A stretch of 6,269 nt of DNA from DATEJJ01 sp039649115 (GTDB taxonomy: Bacteria; Actinomycetota; Actinomycetes; Mycobacteriales; Micromonosporaceae), in assembly GCA_039649115.1 (NCBI GenBank), contig JBBWZQ010000123.1, positions 1 to 6,269 of the forward strand. The letters are read 5' to 3'. The notes beneath the pieces were generated by a model that saw only the letters and a program-made list of their open reading frames with translations, was not told where the DNA came from and ran no database searches. The translations under genes were made by a program, and so were the position numbers. Shown piece by piece: positions 6,235-6,269 of this stretch. Numbering within the stretch: position 1 is the first letter of the stretch; every line of letters begins with the position of its first letter.

Positions 6235-6269
6235 ACCGGCCGTACGTCCGCTCCCGCGTCCGTATCCCC

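Overview
The window is very GC-rich (about 70% by eye). Codons end almost always in G or C, GTG starts are common, and the antisense frames are long and open. This is the profile of a high-GC actinomycete. The protein style, and an excess of the hexamer GGTACC, make me lean towards the Micromonosporaceae (Actinoplanes/Micromonospora type), but that is an impression and not a demonstrated assignment.

Layout from left to right. (1) Positions 1-34 may hold the first codons of a gene reading leftwards out of the window, supported only by a good ribosome binding site before a TTG. (2) Positions 35-394 carry no convincing gene. The last 90 bases hold two related inverted repeats built from the half-site TGCTGCCA/TGGCAGCA, spaced in whole turns of the helix, immediately before the next gene. 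(3) Positions 395-1798 encode a Fic-family AMP-transferase with an intact active-site motif, its own N-terminal inhibitory helix (class II) and a C-terminal winged helix. (4) Positions 1776-3869 encode an oligopeptidase B (S9A serine peptidase). It overlaps the end of fic by 23 bases, so the two are probably translated from one message. (5) Six bases later, and convergent, positions 3876-6224 encode on the minus strand a KimA-type potassium importer of the APC superfamily. It has the usual 12 membrane segments and universal-stress-like cytoplasmic domain, followed by a proline-rich linker and an extra C-terminal OB-fold.

How they may fit together. fic and ptrB look like a two-gene operon, a post-translational modifier and a cytosolic peptidase, possibly controlled from the repeat cluster; whether the Fic winged helix is the regulator is a guess. 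The potassium importer is a separate transcription unit. Its most unusual point is the OB-fold tail: from memory, a free-standing OB protein of this type lies close to a KimA-like permease and the Trk (ceoB/ceoC) genes in mycobacteria, so this protein may join two parts of one potassium-homeostasis module. That fusion and the phased repeats are the best candidates for something little described. I see no RNA gene, CRISPR array, insertion sequence or attachment site.
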